A stretch of 64,000 nucleotides of DNA from Pseudomonadota bacterium (GTDB lineage: Bacteria; Pseudomonadota; Alphaproteobacteria; Azospirillales; Azospirillaceae): contig JAFAFA010000120.1 of NCBI GenBank assembly GCA_023423695.1, positions 1 to 64,000 on the forward strand, read 5' to 3'. A program made the translations under genes and the position numbers. The notes under the pieces were generated by a model. The model was not told where the DNA came from and ran no database searches. It was given only the letters and a program-made list of their open reading frames with translations. Of the stretch, positions 15,765-24,810 are shown one piece after another (position 1 is the first letter of the stretch; the number at the start of each line of letters is the position of its first letter).

Positions 15765-18700
15765 TCACGCCGCGGCGGCGACCCGCTCCAGCTTGGCGGG
15801 AATGCCCTGGCGCACCGAGGTTCCGGCGATGGGATCGACCCACACCGACGCACCGTGGCGGGTCGGGTCGGCGAGGCCCAGGTCGTTGAGGTTGACGCCC
15901 GCGCCGATCTCCGGCACGTCGGGCTGGCTCTTGCCGCCGATGACGTGCGGGCGGGCGCCGTACTCCTTGTGGCCGAAGCCGTGCTCCATCGCCAGCACGC
16001 CCGCCATGACGCCGTGGCGGACGATGGCCGTCGCCAGTTCGCTGCCGCCGGGCGTGGCGATGCGGATGCGGTCGCCGGTTTCGATGCCGAGACGCCGGGC
16101 GTCCTCCGCGTTGATGCCGACCGGGTTCTCCGGGTGCAGATGGCGCAGGCGGCTCGCCGCGATGGTATAGGCGCTGACCAGCACTGACTTCGAACTGATC
16201 AACTGGAACGGCCACTCCTCCGCCCTGTGGACTTGCCGCACCGGCGTGCCGTCGGCGAACACGGGTTCCATCCAGGTCGCCGTGCCGGTCCACCGCTTGC
16301 CGGTGACGCTGCTCTTCGCGGCGCCGAGCGCCTCGTTGTAGACCAGCAGCCCGCCCTTGAAGCGGTGGGTCGCCTTGTCGCCCTCGAAGCCCTCGGCCTG
16401 GTTCTGGTAACGGCCGCCGCGGGCGAGGATGAAGGCGACCTTGCGCCATTCCTCCTCCTTCAGCGTCGCCTTCACGGCGGGCAGCACGCGCTCCACACCC
16501 GACCAGGCGATGTCCTCGTCGGAGGCGTCGGGCACCGGCTGCTTGCCGAGCCAGGCGATGTTGGCGCCGCCGCGCAGATACCAGTCCTCCGGCCGCTCCA
16601 GGGGATGCCTGTTGCCCTCCATGTCCTCGATGGCGCCGGGACCGAAGCCCGGCAGGCCCAGGCGCTTGGCGGCGGCGATCAGGAAGGTTTCCATCTGGAC
16701 GTGCTGTCCGTCGGCCAGTGCCGCGGTGCGTGGCTTCACCACCGGCCAGCGGGCGGTCGAGGTCTTGGTCGGCACCCCGCCCCAGGGCGAGGCCCAACCC
16801 CAGGTCTCGTACAGCACCGTGTCCGGCACGATGTAGTCGGCGAAGGCCGTGGACTCGTTGATGAAGGGATCGATGGCGACGATCAGCGGCAGCGCCTTCG
16901 GGTCGCGCAGCTTCGCCTCGACCGCGGCGCGGACGCCGGGGATGCCGTAGACCGGGTTGGAGTTCCACAGGAACAGCGCCTTCAGCGGGTACGGATAGCC
17001 GTCCACGACACCGCTGGTCAGATATTCGGTCGTCAGCTGCGGCGCGTTGGGATACCAGGGCGCCTTCGCCGGGTAGGGCTTGCCCGCCTCCTTCTTCGCC
17101 TTGAACTCGCTCGACCGCTCGTAGGGCACCGGGCGGCTGATGGCGACGCCCGACGGCTTCACGGCGCCGGGGAAGCTGGCGAGCTTGTAGCGCGGGCCGT
17201 CCTGCTCATCCGCGAAACGGCCGCCGCCGAAGATGGTGCCGCCCTTCCAGTTCAGGTTGCCGATCAGCGTGTTCAGCGTGACCACGCCGAAAGCGTTGTA
17301 GAAGCCGTTGCCCGCCATCATGCCGCCATGGGCGTTCGCGGCGGCCTTCTTGCCGTGGCTGGTGAACTCGCGGGCCAAACCGGCGATGACGTCAGCCGGA
17401 ATGCCGCAGATCCCGGCGTAGGCGCGCAGGTCCAGCTTCATGGCCTCGTCGCGCAGCAGGGTCAGGCTGGTCTTCACCGCAAGCTCGCCACCCGGCGCCG
17501 CCACCGTTCCATCGTGGAACGGCACCGCCGGTCCCGTCAGGGCGTCGTGAGCCGCAGGCGTCCCCGTGGGGTCGAGCACCACGAAGGCGTCCTTGTCGCC
17601 GTACCGCTCCTTCTCGTCCAGCGTCACCCAACCCATGTCGGAGGCGCGCAGCATGCGGCCCTCGCGTGGGTGGCCCTTCTGCACGATCACGAGGTGAGTG
17701 GCGTTGCACCAGCCCGCCTCGCCGGCGGCCTCGGCAGCCTTGCCGTTGGGCTGGGACAGATAGTTGGCGTCGATGCGCCCATTCTCGAACATCCAGCGCA
17801 TCAGGCCCATGACGAGGGCGCCGTCGGCGCCCGGCCGGATCGGAATCCAGTTGGAGCGTTCGGCGACCGCGCGGTTGTCGGCGTTGGTCAGCACCGGATC
17901 GACGACGACGTAGTTCAGCACGCCGTCGGTGCGTCCCTTGGCGAGCAGCATGGCTTGCCGCTTGAACGGGTTGCCCGCGTTCGACGGCGCCGTGCCGATG
18001 AACAGCACGAACTCGGCGTTCTGCAGGTCCGGCTTGGCGTGCGGCATCTTCTTGGCGTCGCCGAACACCGCACCGGAGCCGGAGCGGTAGGCGCCGCCGC
18101 AGTAGGAGCCGTGGCCGACGAAGTTGATGGTGCCCAGCGCCTGGTTGAAGAAGCGCCGCACGAACGGCTCGCGCCCGTCGTTCACCGAGGACAGCAGGGC
18201 CACCTGGTTGACCTTCGGTCCCAGTTCCGGCGCCGCCGGATCGATGGGGGTCCTGATGTCGCGCAGAGCCCGCAGTCCGTCGACATGCCCTTCGCCGAAC
18301 AGGTCGCCGCCTTCCGCGATTTCCTCGACCAGCTTTTCGAAGGCAATCGGCTCCCACTTGCCCGAGCCGCGCGGCCCGACGCGCTTCATCGGCGTGGTGA
18401 CGCGGAACGGCGAGGTCAGCATTTCCAGCGCCGCGTTGCCGCGCCCGCAGGCAGTCGAGCGGCCCTGGAGCCCCTTCTCGTCCAGTCGCGACAGCGACTT
18501 GAAGCTCTCCTTGATCGGCGTGGCGTAGGGGAGGAACGGGTCGGTGGACAGTGGGCTGTAGGGGTTGCCCGCGACGCGCAGCACCCTGTTCTTCTCGACA
18601 TCCACGCGGACGCGCACGCCGCACAGCGTGGTGCAGCCGAGGCAGGCGACGTTGGTGACGATCTGTCCGGGCGTCAGGGCGATGTCGCCGCTCTTCGGAT

Positions 18701-18872
18701 CGACGCGGAATTCCGGCTTGGGCGCGTTGCCCGAGATGGCGTGGTCGGGCCGCTCCCCGGCCCAGGCGCCCTTCACCAGCTTGCGGCCGGTTTCGGAGAA
18801 GCCGCCGATGAAGGCGGCGAGCGCGCCGCCCGCGGCGGTGGTCTTCAGAAGGAGGCGACGGGTGATGGACAT
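15765..18872 (-). CDS. ttrA: Tetrathionate reductase catalytic subunit A
   Basis: 1035-residue molybdopterin oxidoreductase, the size of TtrA. A Tat leader (SITRRLLLKTTAAGGALAAF) sends the folded enzyme to the periplasm. An N-terminal [4Fe-4S] site is visible as C77-x2-C80-x3-C84 with C142 (STACGRGN), and C258 in HGSYCGGAYR is the probable Mo ligand, as in tetrathionate/thiosulfate-type reductases. Later blocks include LFLWNSNPVYG, DPFINESTAFADYIVPDT and the C-terminal GDRIRIATPGG cap domain. Last gene of ttrBCA, 30 bp after ttrC. Reduces tetrathionate to thiosulfate in anaerobic respiration; polythionate or arsenate reductases are less likely given the TtrB/C/R/S neighbours. Confidence 0.92.
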   Translation of the reverse strand: MSITRRLLLKTTAAGGALAAFIGGFSETGRKLVKGAWAGERPDHAISGNAPKPEFRVDPKSGDIALTPGQIVTNVACLGCTTLCGVRVRVDVEKNRVLRVAGNPYSPLSTDPFLPYATPIKESFKSLSRLDEKGLQGRSTACGRGNAALEMLTSPFRVTTPMKRVGPRGSGKWEPIAFEKLVEEIAEGGDLFGEGHVDGLRALRDIRTPIDPAAPELGPKVNQVALLSSVNDGREPFVRRFFNQALGTINFVGHGSYCGGAYRSGSGAVFGDAKKMPHAKPDLQNAEFVLFIGTAPSNAGNPFKRQAMLLAKGRTDGVLNYVVVDPVLTNADNRAVAERSNWIPIRPGADGALVMGLMRWMFENGRIDANYLSQPNGKAAEAAGEAGWCNATHLVIVQKGHPREGRMLRASDMGWVTLDEKERYGDKDAFVVLDPTGTPAAHDALTGPAVPFHDGTVAAPGGELAVKTSLTLLRDEAMKLDLRAYAGICGIPADVIAGLAREFTSHGKKAAANAHGGMMAGNGFYNAFGVVTLNTLIGNLNWKGGTIFGGGRFADEQDGPRYKLASFPGAVKPSGVAISRPVPYERSSEFKAKKEAGKPYPAKAPWYPNAPQLTTEYLTSGVVDGYPYPLKALFLWNSNPVYGIPGVRAAVEAKLRDPKALPLIVAIDPFINESTAFADYIVPDTVLYETWGWASPWGGVPTKTSTARWPVVKPRTAALADGQHVQMETFLIAAAKRLGLPGFGPGAIEDMEGNRHPLERPEDWYLRGGANIAWLGKQPVPDASDEDIAWSGVERVLPAVKATLKEEEWRKVAFILARGGRYQNQAEGFEGDKATHRFKGGLLVYNEALGAAKSSVTGKRWTGTATWMEPVFADGTPVRQVHRAEEWPFQLISSKSVLVSAYTIAASRLRHLHPENPVGINAEDARRLGIETGDRIRIATPGGSELATAIVRHGVMAGVLAMEHGFGHKEYGARPHVIGGKSQPDVPEIGAGVNLNDLGLADPTRHGASVWVDPIAGTSVRQGIPAKLERVAAAA

Positions 18873-18902
18873 GACGGTGACTCCTTTGATCCCCTTACGC
18901 GG

Positions 18903-20036
18903 TCATTCGGCGGCGGCCACGGCACGGTCGGCGGCATGAGCGGCACGGACCGGGCGGGGCGCCGGATGGCGCGGGGTCGGCAGGACGGCGGTGATGACGA
19001 GGAGAAGGAAGAGCCACAGGCCGGCGGTGCCGATGATCCCGAGCAGGCCGTCCGGACCGGCCGGCAGCGCGTACTCGTAGAAGCCGGCGCCGGTCTTCGG
19101 CACGGTCTGGCCGCCAATGAACACGGTCCAGCGGAACATCCAGGCGCTGTGGACGGCGATCAGGCCGGTCAGCAGGCCGGTTCCCACCGGTTTGGCAACG
19201 GCGACGGCGAAGGGGACCACAGTCGCCAGCACGGCCCAGAGCGCCGTGACCCGCCACGCCTCGGAATTCGCCACGCTCTCCAGCGCTTCGGCATGGGTCC
19301 GGTCGATCCCGAACAGGCCGAGCGCCAGCCACAGCCCGCCCACCGCCATCACCGCGCCCAGGAACCCGGCGAGCAGGCGGTTGGCCCGCGCCTCCACCGC
19401 ATGGTCGTTACCGGCGGCGAAGCGGTTCAGGATCAGCACCAGGCCGGCAGCCCCGACCAGCGCGGTCGTCAGGAACTGCACCGGCAGGAAGGGCGTGTGC
19501 CACAGCGGGCGCGCCTTCACGACGGCCACCTCGGCACCGGTGTAGAGCGCGACCAGGGTCGCTCCGGCGAGCACGACCAGACCCGTGATACGGATCAGCC
19601 GGTCGTCGCGCCCGCCGCCGAGCGCGGCAAGCCGGTACAGCGCCCCCAGGCGGCTGTCCACCCGGCCCTGCTCCTGGAACTCCTCGCGGAAGCAGGCCCA
19701 GGCGTAGGCCAGCAGGCCCGTGACGTAGAAGGGGATGAAGACCGAACCCCACCACATCCAGGACGTCGGCCGGAACACCACGTAGAAGTGCCAGAAGCGG
19801 CCGGGCTGGTGCAGGTCGGACAGCAGCGCGACCGGCGCGGCCAGCCCGCAGGTCAGCGCCACCAGCAGGGCGACGCGGCCGAGCTTGCGCCATTCCTCGC
19901 GAGCGAAGGCGTAGCCGGGCAGGCTCAGCAGAACGCCGCCGACCGACAGGCCGATCAGGAAGAAATACTGCACGGCCCAGGGAAGCCACGCGACCTCGCG
20001 GGTCACGTTGATGACCTCGACGATGTTGGTGTCCAT
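18903..20036 (-). CDS. ttrC: Tetrathionate reductase membrane subunit C (NrfD family)
   Basis: 377-residue integral membrane protein of the NrfD/PsrC family that hands quinol electrons to the TtrB/A module. About nine hydrophobic helices are visible, including VQYFFLIGLSVGGVLLSLPGY, ALLVALTCGLAAPVALLS with the nearby DLHQPGRFWHFY motif, GLLAYAWACF, VLAGATLVALYTGAEVAVV, LVGAAGLVLILN and GLWLFLLLVITAVL near the end. The start is MDTNIVEV, whose ATG overlaps the ttrB stop as TGATG; a 19-codon longer frame overlaps ttrB and lacks family resemblance. The C-terminus is an Ala/Arg/Pro-rich cytoplasmic tail. Confidence 0.9.
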   Translation of the reverse strand: MDTNIVEVINVTREVAWLPWAVQYFFLIGLSVGGVLLSLPGYAFAREEWRKLGRVALLVALTCGLAAPVALLSDLHQPGRFWHFYVVFRPTSWMWWGSVFIPFYVTGLLAYAWACFREEFQEQGRVDSRLGALYRLAALGGGRDDRLIRITGLVVLAGATLVALYTGAEVAVVKARPLWHTPFLPVQFLTTALVGAAGLVLILNRFAAGNDHAVEARANRLLAGFLGAVMAVGGLWLALGLFGIDRTHAEALESVANSEAWRVTALWAVLATVVPFAVAVAKPVGTGLLTGLIAVHSAWMFRWTVFIGGQTVPKTGAGFYEYALPAGPDGLLGIIGTAGLWLFLLLVITAVLPTPRHPAPRPVRAAHAADRAVAAAE

Positions 20037-20797
20037 CACGCATGCTCCTTCTCGACTTGGGCCTCGGCATGCGGCTGGGCGCTCGGGCGCCACAGGGTCG
20101 GCGTGCCGTCCACCTTGCCTTGGAACTTCGGATCGAGGCCGATGTAGAAGACCCGCGGCTGCGTGCCCTGCTCCGGTTTCAGGACCTTGGGGTCCTCCTC
20201 GCGGACCAGCCTGGAAACGGTGCTGTCCGGGTCGTTCAGATCACCGAAGATGCGGGCGCCGCCGACGCAGGTTTCGACGCAGGCCGGCAGCAGCCCGGCA
20301 TCCACGCGGTGGACGCAGAAGGTGCATTTGTCGGCGGTCTGGGTCTCGTGGTTGATGAAGCGCGCGTCGTAGGGGCAGGCCTGGACGCAGTAGGCGCAAC
20401 CGACGCACACCGTGTTGTCCACCACCACGATGCCATCCTTGCGCTGATACGTGGCGCCGGTCGGGCAGACGGGGATGCAGGGCGCGTCCTCGCAGTGGTT
20501 GCACAGGCGCGGCAGCATGTAGGAGCCGGTCTTGCCCTGCTCCGTCACCTCGTAGGTCGAGACGATGGTGCGGAAGCTGTTCTCCGGAACGTCGTTCTCC
20601 ATGATGCAGGCGACCGTGCAGGCCTGGCAGCCGACGCATTTGCGCACGTCCACCACCATGCCCCAGCGATGCGCCGCGTCGCCGCCCTTGCGCGCCTGCG
20701 CGGCCTCGGCCGGCATCAGCGTGGCCGGCACCGCAGCCGCCGCCCCCACCGTGGCGGCACCGACGCCGCGGAAGAAGTTGCGTCGTGTTTGGTCCAT
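20036..20797 (-). CDS. ttrB: Tetrathionate reductase iron-sulfur subunit B
   Basis: 253 residues with a Tat leader (TRRNFFRGVGAATVGAAAA) and sixteen cysteines arranged for four [4Fe-4S] clusters: C54/57/60/64, C99/102/107/111, C131/134/137/141 and C158/161/173/177. This ferredoxin-like protein wires the quinol-oxidising membrane subunit to TtrA in the periplasm. The start MDQTRRNFF has AAGGGG 7 bp upstream; an upstream in-frame start would bury the Tat motif. First gene of ttrBCA; its promoter region contains a strong palindrome at 20907-20924. Confidence 0.92.
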   Translation of the reverse strand: MDQTRRNFFRGVGAATVGAAAAVPATLMPAEAAQARKGGDAAHRWGMVVDVRKCVGCQACTVACIMENDVPENSFRTIVSTYEVTEQGKTGSYMLPRLCNHCEDAPCIPVCPTGATYQRKDGIVVVDNTVCVGCAYCVQACPYDARFINHETQTADKCTFCVHRVDAGLLPACVETCVGGARIFGDLNDPDSTVSRLVREEDPKVLKPEQGTQPRVFYIGLDPKFQGKVDGTPTLWRPSAQPHAEAQVEKEHA

Positions 20798-20906
20798 GGC
20801 AGACCCCTTCGCACGTATTCCATGGCCCGCGCAGTGACGCGGGGCTCTTACGGTGCGAAGGTACCGGGGAGGGGCCGTCCATCCCATTGGGGCGATTCGC
20901 AGATCT

Positions 20907-20924
20907 TTTGGGGTTTACCCCAAA
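20907..20924. promoter_or_regulatory. Palindrome upstream of ttrB, possible regulator site
   Basis: TTTGGGG-TTTA-CCCCAAA, a perfect 7-bp inverted repeat in the 178-bp gap between ttrR and ttrB. It lies about 110 bp before the ttrB start and has no T-tract, so an operator (for TtrR or another factor) is favoured over a terminator, but this is an inference. Confidence 0.4.
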
Positions 20925-20975
20925 GACAATCTGTCGCAGGTCCCACTCGAATGCCGCTTACGCTTCGTTAAGCCG

Positions 20976-21602
20976 TTATCCGGCCTCCATCAGAAGCCGG
21001 GTGAGATCGGCGACCGAACCGACCTCCAGCTTCTCCATCATGTTGTGCCGATGGACCTCGACCGTCTTCAGGCTGAGGTTGATCTCGGCGGCGATCACCT
21101 TGTTCGGCTTCCCCGCCACTACGAGGTCGGCGACCTGCCGTTCGCGCGGCGTCAGGCGCGCAAGAAGCGATCGGACATCATCCTTGCGCGTCCGCTCCTC
21201 CCAGGCCCGACTGGACTTCTCCAGCCCTTCATAGACCCGGTCGAGGAGCATCTGGTCGTTGAACGGCTTTTCGATAATGTCGACGGCGCCGGCCCGGAAG
21301 GCGCGCGCCGCCATCGGCACGTCGGCGTGCCCGGTGATGACCACGACCGCCAGCACCGACCCGGCACGGGCGAGCGTATCCTGCAGTTCCAGCCCGCTCA
21401 TGCCCGGCATCCGCACGTCGGTGACGAGGCAGCCCGGCTGGTCCGGGCGGACCGCGCGCAGGAATTCCTCGCCCGAGGCGAAGGACTCCACCGGCACCCC
21501 CAGCGCACCGATCAGCCAGGCCAGCGAGTGGCGCATCGCAGGGTCGTCGTCCACGACATAGACGATGCGGGATGCGACGGCGCGGTGCGTGTCAGCGTGC
21601 AT
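20976..21602 (-). CDS. ttrR: Tetrathionate response regulator, FixJ/NarL type
   Basis: 208 residues: receiver domain with acidic pocket VVDDD, phospho-acceptor D62 in VTDVRMPGMSG and K in IEKPFN, then a LuxR-type HTH (LTPRERQVADLVVAGKPNKVIAAEINLSLKTVEVHRHNMM is the output region). Overlaps the end of the sensor gene by 11 bp, so sensor and regulator are cotranscribed. Located directly before ttrB; it should activate ttrBCA when TtrS detects tetrathionate. Confidence 0.9.
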   Translation of the reverse strand: MHADTHRAVASRIVYVVDDDPAMRHSLAWLIGALGVPVESFASGEEFLRAVRPDQPGCLVTDVRMPGMSGLELQDTLARAGSVLAVVVITGHADVPMAARAFRAGAVDIIEKPFNDQMLLDRVYEGLEKSSRAWEERTRKDDVRSLLARLTPRERQVADLVVAGKPNKVIAAEINLSLKTVEVHRHNMMEKLEVGSVADLTRLLMEAG

Positions 21603-23493
21603 GGTGTTGCTCCTCGTTGCCGGCCGTATGCTGGTCGTGGGCGATGGATAGGGCGGCGGGCAGGACGAAGCGCATCACGGCGCCCCCGCCCGGATTGTCG
21701 GTGGCCCAGAGGTGGCCGCCATGAGCCTCCACGATGGTTCGGCAGATCGACAGCCCCAACCCCATGCCGCCCGGCTTGGTGGTGAAGAAGGGATCGAACA
21801 GCCGCTCCCGCGCCTCTGCGGAAATCCCTTGCCCCTGGTCGGCCACCGCTACCTCGACCCGGCCCTCCTCGTCCTGGCCCGTGCGGACGGTCACGGTCCG
21901 GGCGCTTCCGCCCGCCGTGTCGGCCGGACCGTCCTGCATCGCGTCGAGGGCGTTCTTGACCAGATTCAGCACGACCTGCTCGATCTGGACGCGATCGGCC
22001 AGCACGGGTGGAAGGCTGTCTGCGAGATCCCGGGCGATGACGATGCCGCCGCTGCGCGCCTGTCCCTCGCACAGGGCGAGGGCCGCATGGACGGCCTCAT
22101 TGACGGATGTCGGCTCCAACTGGGATGCCCGCTTGCGCACGAAGTTGCGGATGCGCGCAATGATCTGTCCGGCGCGGTCGGCCTGCTCCGCGATGGCCCG
22201 CGTGACCTCCGCCAGCTGCGCCGGCTCCGCCATTCCCGTCTCCAGCCGCCGGGTGCAGCCGCGGGCATAGTTGGCGATGGCCCCGAGGGGCTGGTTCAAT
22301 TCATGGGCCAGATTGCTGGCCATCTCACCGAGAATGGAGAGACGGGCGACATGGTCCATCTCCTTCCGCCGTTCGCGGGCGCTTTCCTCGGCCCGGCGGC
22401 GCTCCGCCATCTCGTGGACGAGATCCCGGTTGGCGGTGCGAAGTTCGGCGGTGCGCACCTTGATCAGGTGCTCGACCCGCAGCGAATGGATCGCCCACCA
22501 CAGCAGCGCCAGCGCGCCGACCGCCAGCCATTCCCAATGCTCGCGGGCGATGTCGGTCAGCGAGACATCGCGCAGGTGGCGGTAGGGCCCGATGCGCAGG
22601 GTCCGGAACAGCGTGTGGACGGACTGGTAATCGAGCGGCACCGTCCAGCCGTCGTATCCTGCGGCCTTGGCCGCCGCGTGATCGGCGGGCATCTCGAACA
22701 GGGCCACGACGACCGCCTTCGCCAGATCCTCAGGCGTCGAGGCCAGCCGGGCCAGCGGCCAGTCCGGGTACAGATCGGTGGATACGGCGCAGTTGAAGCC
22801 CAGGTTCGTCTTCGGCGCCAGGATCCGGAAGCGTGCCGGGTCCACGCGGCCTTCCGCCGCCAGTTCCTCCAGCAGGCAAGCCCGCAGCACGCCGGCATCG
22901 ACCGCGCCGTCCTGGACCGCGAAGGCGACGCGGTCCACGGGAAAGCCGGAAAAACGCAGCTCCTTCAAATCGCGATAGGGGTCGATCCCGGCCTTGAGCA
23001 TCTCGCCCCAGGCGATCTGGAAGCCGCCGAAGGCGTCCGGGTCGCCGGCCAGGACGGTTCGCCCCTTGAGATCCGCCAGACCGCGGATGTCCGTGCGGTC
23101 GGCCCGGACGATGACCGTCGAACCGATCGACGCACCGGAAACCCCGGCTCGGGACGAATGCAGCGTGGCGACGCGCGTGACGCCGTAGCGTGCCTCGAGG
23201 TCCACATAGTTGCCGGTGTTGGTCAGCACGAAATCGAGGGTTCGGGCTTGGACGGCGGCGGCCATGCCGGGCAGATCCAGCGCCACCATCTCCGCCCCCC
23301 GCTCTGGGAACCGCTCGGCCAGATACCGCACGGTCGGTTCCCAGACGGCGTTCGCATGGTCGCCGCCCCGGTAGGCGAGCACGCCGACGCGGATGGGCGG
23401 CTCGGCGGCGGCCTCGCCCAATCCAACCCCGGCCCACAGGACGGCGACGGCCCCGGCCAGTATCAGGCGGCTCGGTCGAGGCATGGCGCGCAT
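21592..23493 (-). CDS. ttrS: Tetrathionate sensor histidine kinase
   Basis: About 633 residues. A signal segment (RLILAGAVAVLWAGVGLG) is followed by a PhnD-type periplasmic binding domain (PIRVGVLAYRGGDHANAVWEPTVRYLAERFPE; LDFVLTNTGNYVDLE), one membrane helix (LAVGALALLWWAIHSL), then a kinase core: H-box LGEMASNLAHELNQPLGAIANYA, N-box VVLNLVKNALDAM, G-boxes VADQGQGI and GGMGLGLSI. This is the TtrS architecture. Two adjacent ATGs follow GAGGAA; the second, 5 bp after GAGG, is chosen. Longer in-frame starts precede any ribosome-binding site. Senses periplasmic tetrathionate and phosphorylates TtrR. Confidence 0.88.
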   Translation of the reverse strand: MRAMPRPSRLILAGAVAVLWAGVGLGEAAAEPPIRVGVLAYRGGDHANAVWEPTVRYLAERFPERGAEMVALDLPGMAAAVQARTLDFVLTNTGNYVDLEARYGVTRVATLHSSRAGVSGASIGSTVIVRADRTDIRGLADLKGRTVLAGDPDAFGGFQIAWGEMLKAGIDPYRDLKELRFSGFPVDRVAFAVQDGAVDAGVLRACLLEELAAEGRVDPARFRILAPKTNLGFNCAVSTDLYPDWPLARLASTPEDLAKAVVVALFEMPADHAAAKAAGYDGWTVPLDYQSVHTLFRTLRIGPYRHLRDVSLTDIAREHWEWLAVGALALLWWAIHSLRVEHLIKVRTAELRTANRDLVHEMAERRRAEESARERRKEMDHVARLSILGEMASNLAHELNQPLGAIANYARGCTRRLETGMAEPAQLAEVTRAIAEQADRAGQIIARIRNFVRKRASQLEPTSVNEAVHAALALCEGQARSGGIVIARDLADSLPPVLADRVQIEQVVLNLVKNALDAMQDGPADTAGGSARTVTVRTGQDEEGRVEVAVADQGQGISAEARERLFDPFFTTKPGGMGLGLSICRTIVEAHGGHLWATDNPGGGAVMRFVLPAALSIAHDQHTAGNEEQHHAR

Positions 23494-23629
23494 CATTTCC
23501 TCGGGCAGGCGTGGAGACCGGAAACCGGGACGTCCGGCCGCACGCCTCGTCTGATGCGACGGCGCATGATGGACCCTCCCATCGTGCCGCGCATACACCC
23601 TTCCGCAGCCGCTTTCAAGCCGCGCGGCG

Positions 23630-24685
23630 TCAAACGCCGGCTGTCTCCGGGGCAAGCCTCCTGACCGGGCCGGTGCGCAGATCCTTCAGGATCTGCGCAC
23701 CGACGGATCTCTCGCGCACGGCGCAGGCGTCGGTGCGCTTCCCCGTTCTCCTCGCCGCCGCGGCAGCCTTGACCGGCTCGGCCCCATGCAGTAGCACGAC
23801 GACGCCGCGGCCCTCCTTGGCGACCTGCTCCATGGCGGACTGCAGCCCGCCGGCGCGGCCGGCGGCAACGTCCCCCAGCATGTCCTCCAGCAGGTTGAGC
23901 GTCTGCATGTGGACCGCCACCGGGCGGTCTCCCGAAATGTCGCCGCGCACGAGCGCCACATGCTCCGCCCCGGTGACGGTATCGGCATAGACATAGGCCT
24001 GGAAATCGCCGCCATAGCGGCTGTCCAGCGTGCCGACGGCCCGTTGCTCGACGATGGTCTCGGTGCGGCAGCGGTAGGCGATCAGATCGGCGATGGTGCC
24101 CACTTTCAAGCCGTGGACCCTGGCGAACCCCAGCAGATCCGGCAGGCGGGCCATGGTGCCGTCGTCGTTCATGATCTCGCAGATCACCGCCGCCGGAGAG
24201 AGGCCGGCGACGCGGGCGACGTCCACCGAGGCTTCCGTATGGCCGGCGCGCACCAGAATCCCGCCGTCGCGGGCAAGAAGCGGAAAGACATGGCCGGGGG
24301 TGGCGATATCGTCGGCGCTGGACAGGGGATCGATGGCGACCTGGATGGTGTGCGCGCGATCCGCGGCGGAGATGCCGGTGGTCACGCCTTCACGCGCCTC
24401 GATGGAGACGGTGAAGGCGGTCTGGTTGCGGGCGCCGTTGCGCTGCGTCATCGGCGGCAGGCCAAGGCGCTCGACATGGCTCCGGTCCATGGCGAGGCAG
24501 ATCAGCCCCCGCCCGTGTCTTGCCATGAAGTTCACGGCATCGGCCGTCGCGTGGCGGGCGGGAATCACGAGGTCGCCCTCGTTCTCCCGATCCTCGTCAT
24601 CGACCAGGATGAACATGCGGCCCTGGCGCGCCTCTTCGAGGATGTCCTCAATCGGCGACAGGCCGGAACTGGGGTTCGAGATCAT
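23630..24685 (-). CDS. ribB: 3,4-dihydroxy-2-butanone-4-phosphate synthase with short RibA-like tail
   Basis: 351 residues. The first ~205 form RibB: DDEDRENEGDL at 29-39 (metal/phosphate site), RNQTAFTVSIEAREGVTTGISAADRA, GHVFPLLARDGG and HTEASVDVARVAG. RibB converts ribulose 5-phosphate to the four-carbon riboflavin precursor. The remainder resembles a GTP cyclohydrolase II (RibA) domain but lacks its zinc-binding cysteines and stops soon after VGAQILKDL, short of the usual C-terminus. Just after that point the coding DNA forms a perfect 14-bp hairpin. AAGGGAG precedes the ATG. It lies 125 bp downstream of a flavin-dependent catabolic operon, suggesting local flavin supply; it may be a paralogue of the housekeeping gene. 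Confidence 0.88.
   Translation of the reverse strand: MISNPSSGLSPIEDILEEARQGRMFILVDDEDRENEGDLVIPARHATADAVNFMARHGRGLICLAMDRSHVERLGLPPMTQRNGARNQTAFTVSIEAREGVTTGISAADRAHTIQVAIDPLSSADDIATPGHVFPLLARDGGILVRAGHTEASVDVARVAGLSPAAVICEIMNDDGTMARLPDLLGFARVHGLKVGTIADLIAYRCRTETIVEQRAVGTLDSRYGGDFQAYVYADTVTGAEHVALVRGDISGDRPVAVHMQTLNLLEDMLGDVAAGRAGGLQSAMEQVAKEGRGVVVLLHGAEPVKAAAAARRTGKRTDACAVRERSVGAQILKDLRTGPVRRLAPETAGV
23671..23702. repeat. Perfect 14-bp inverted repeat inside ribB 3' end
   Basis: CGGTGCGCAGATCC, a TTCA loop and GGATCTGCGCACCG form a perfect stem at the place where the ribB product stops resembling the RibA domain. It is followed by ~40 bp of coding sequence and no T-tract, so it looks more like a rearrangement scar or transcript-stabilising hairpin than a terminator. 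Confidence 0.7.
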
Positions 24686-24810
24686 GCGTGCTCCCTTGAC
24701 CCGGTGATGCGCCTCTTCGATCAGGCGAGCGTCAGTTCAGCCTGCGCGACGAGGTCACGGGGGATGTCGTGGCTGTCCAGAAGGACCTGCTTGAGCGTTC
24801 GGCCCGACGA

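Noticed and set aside
16227..20147. 1306-codon open frame antisense to ttrA/ttrC/ttrB
   Set aside because: Its product is His/Gly/Arg/Pro-rich with no recognisable domain, while the opposite strand encodes three complete Ttr subunits. Long antisense frames are expected in GC-rich DNA.
24686..24810. FMN riboswitch before ribB
   Set aside because: The conserved RFN element blocks (AGGG-GGG-GAAATTCC, CCGGCGG) were looked for on the minus strand and are not present in the 125-bp gap.
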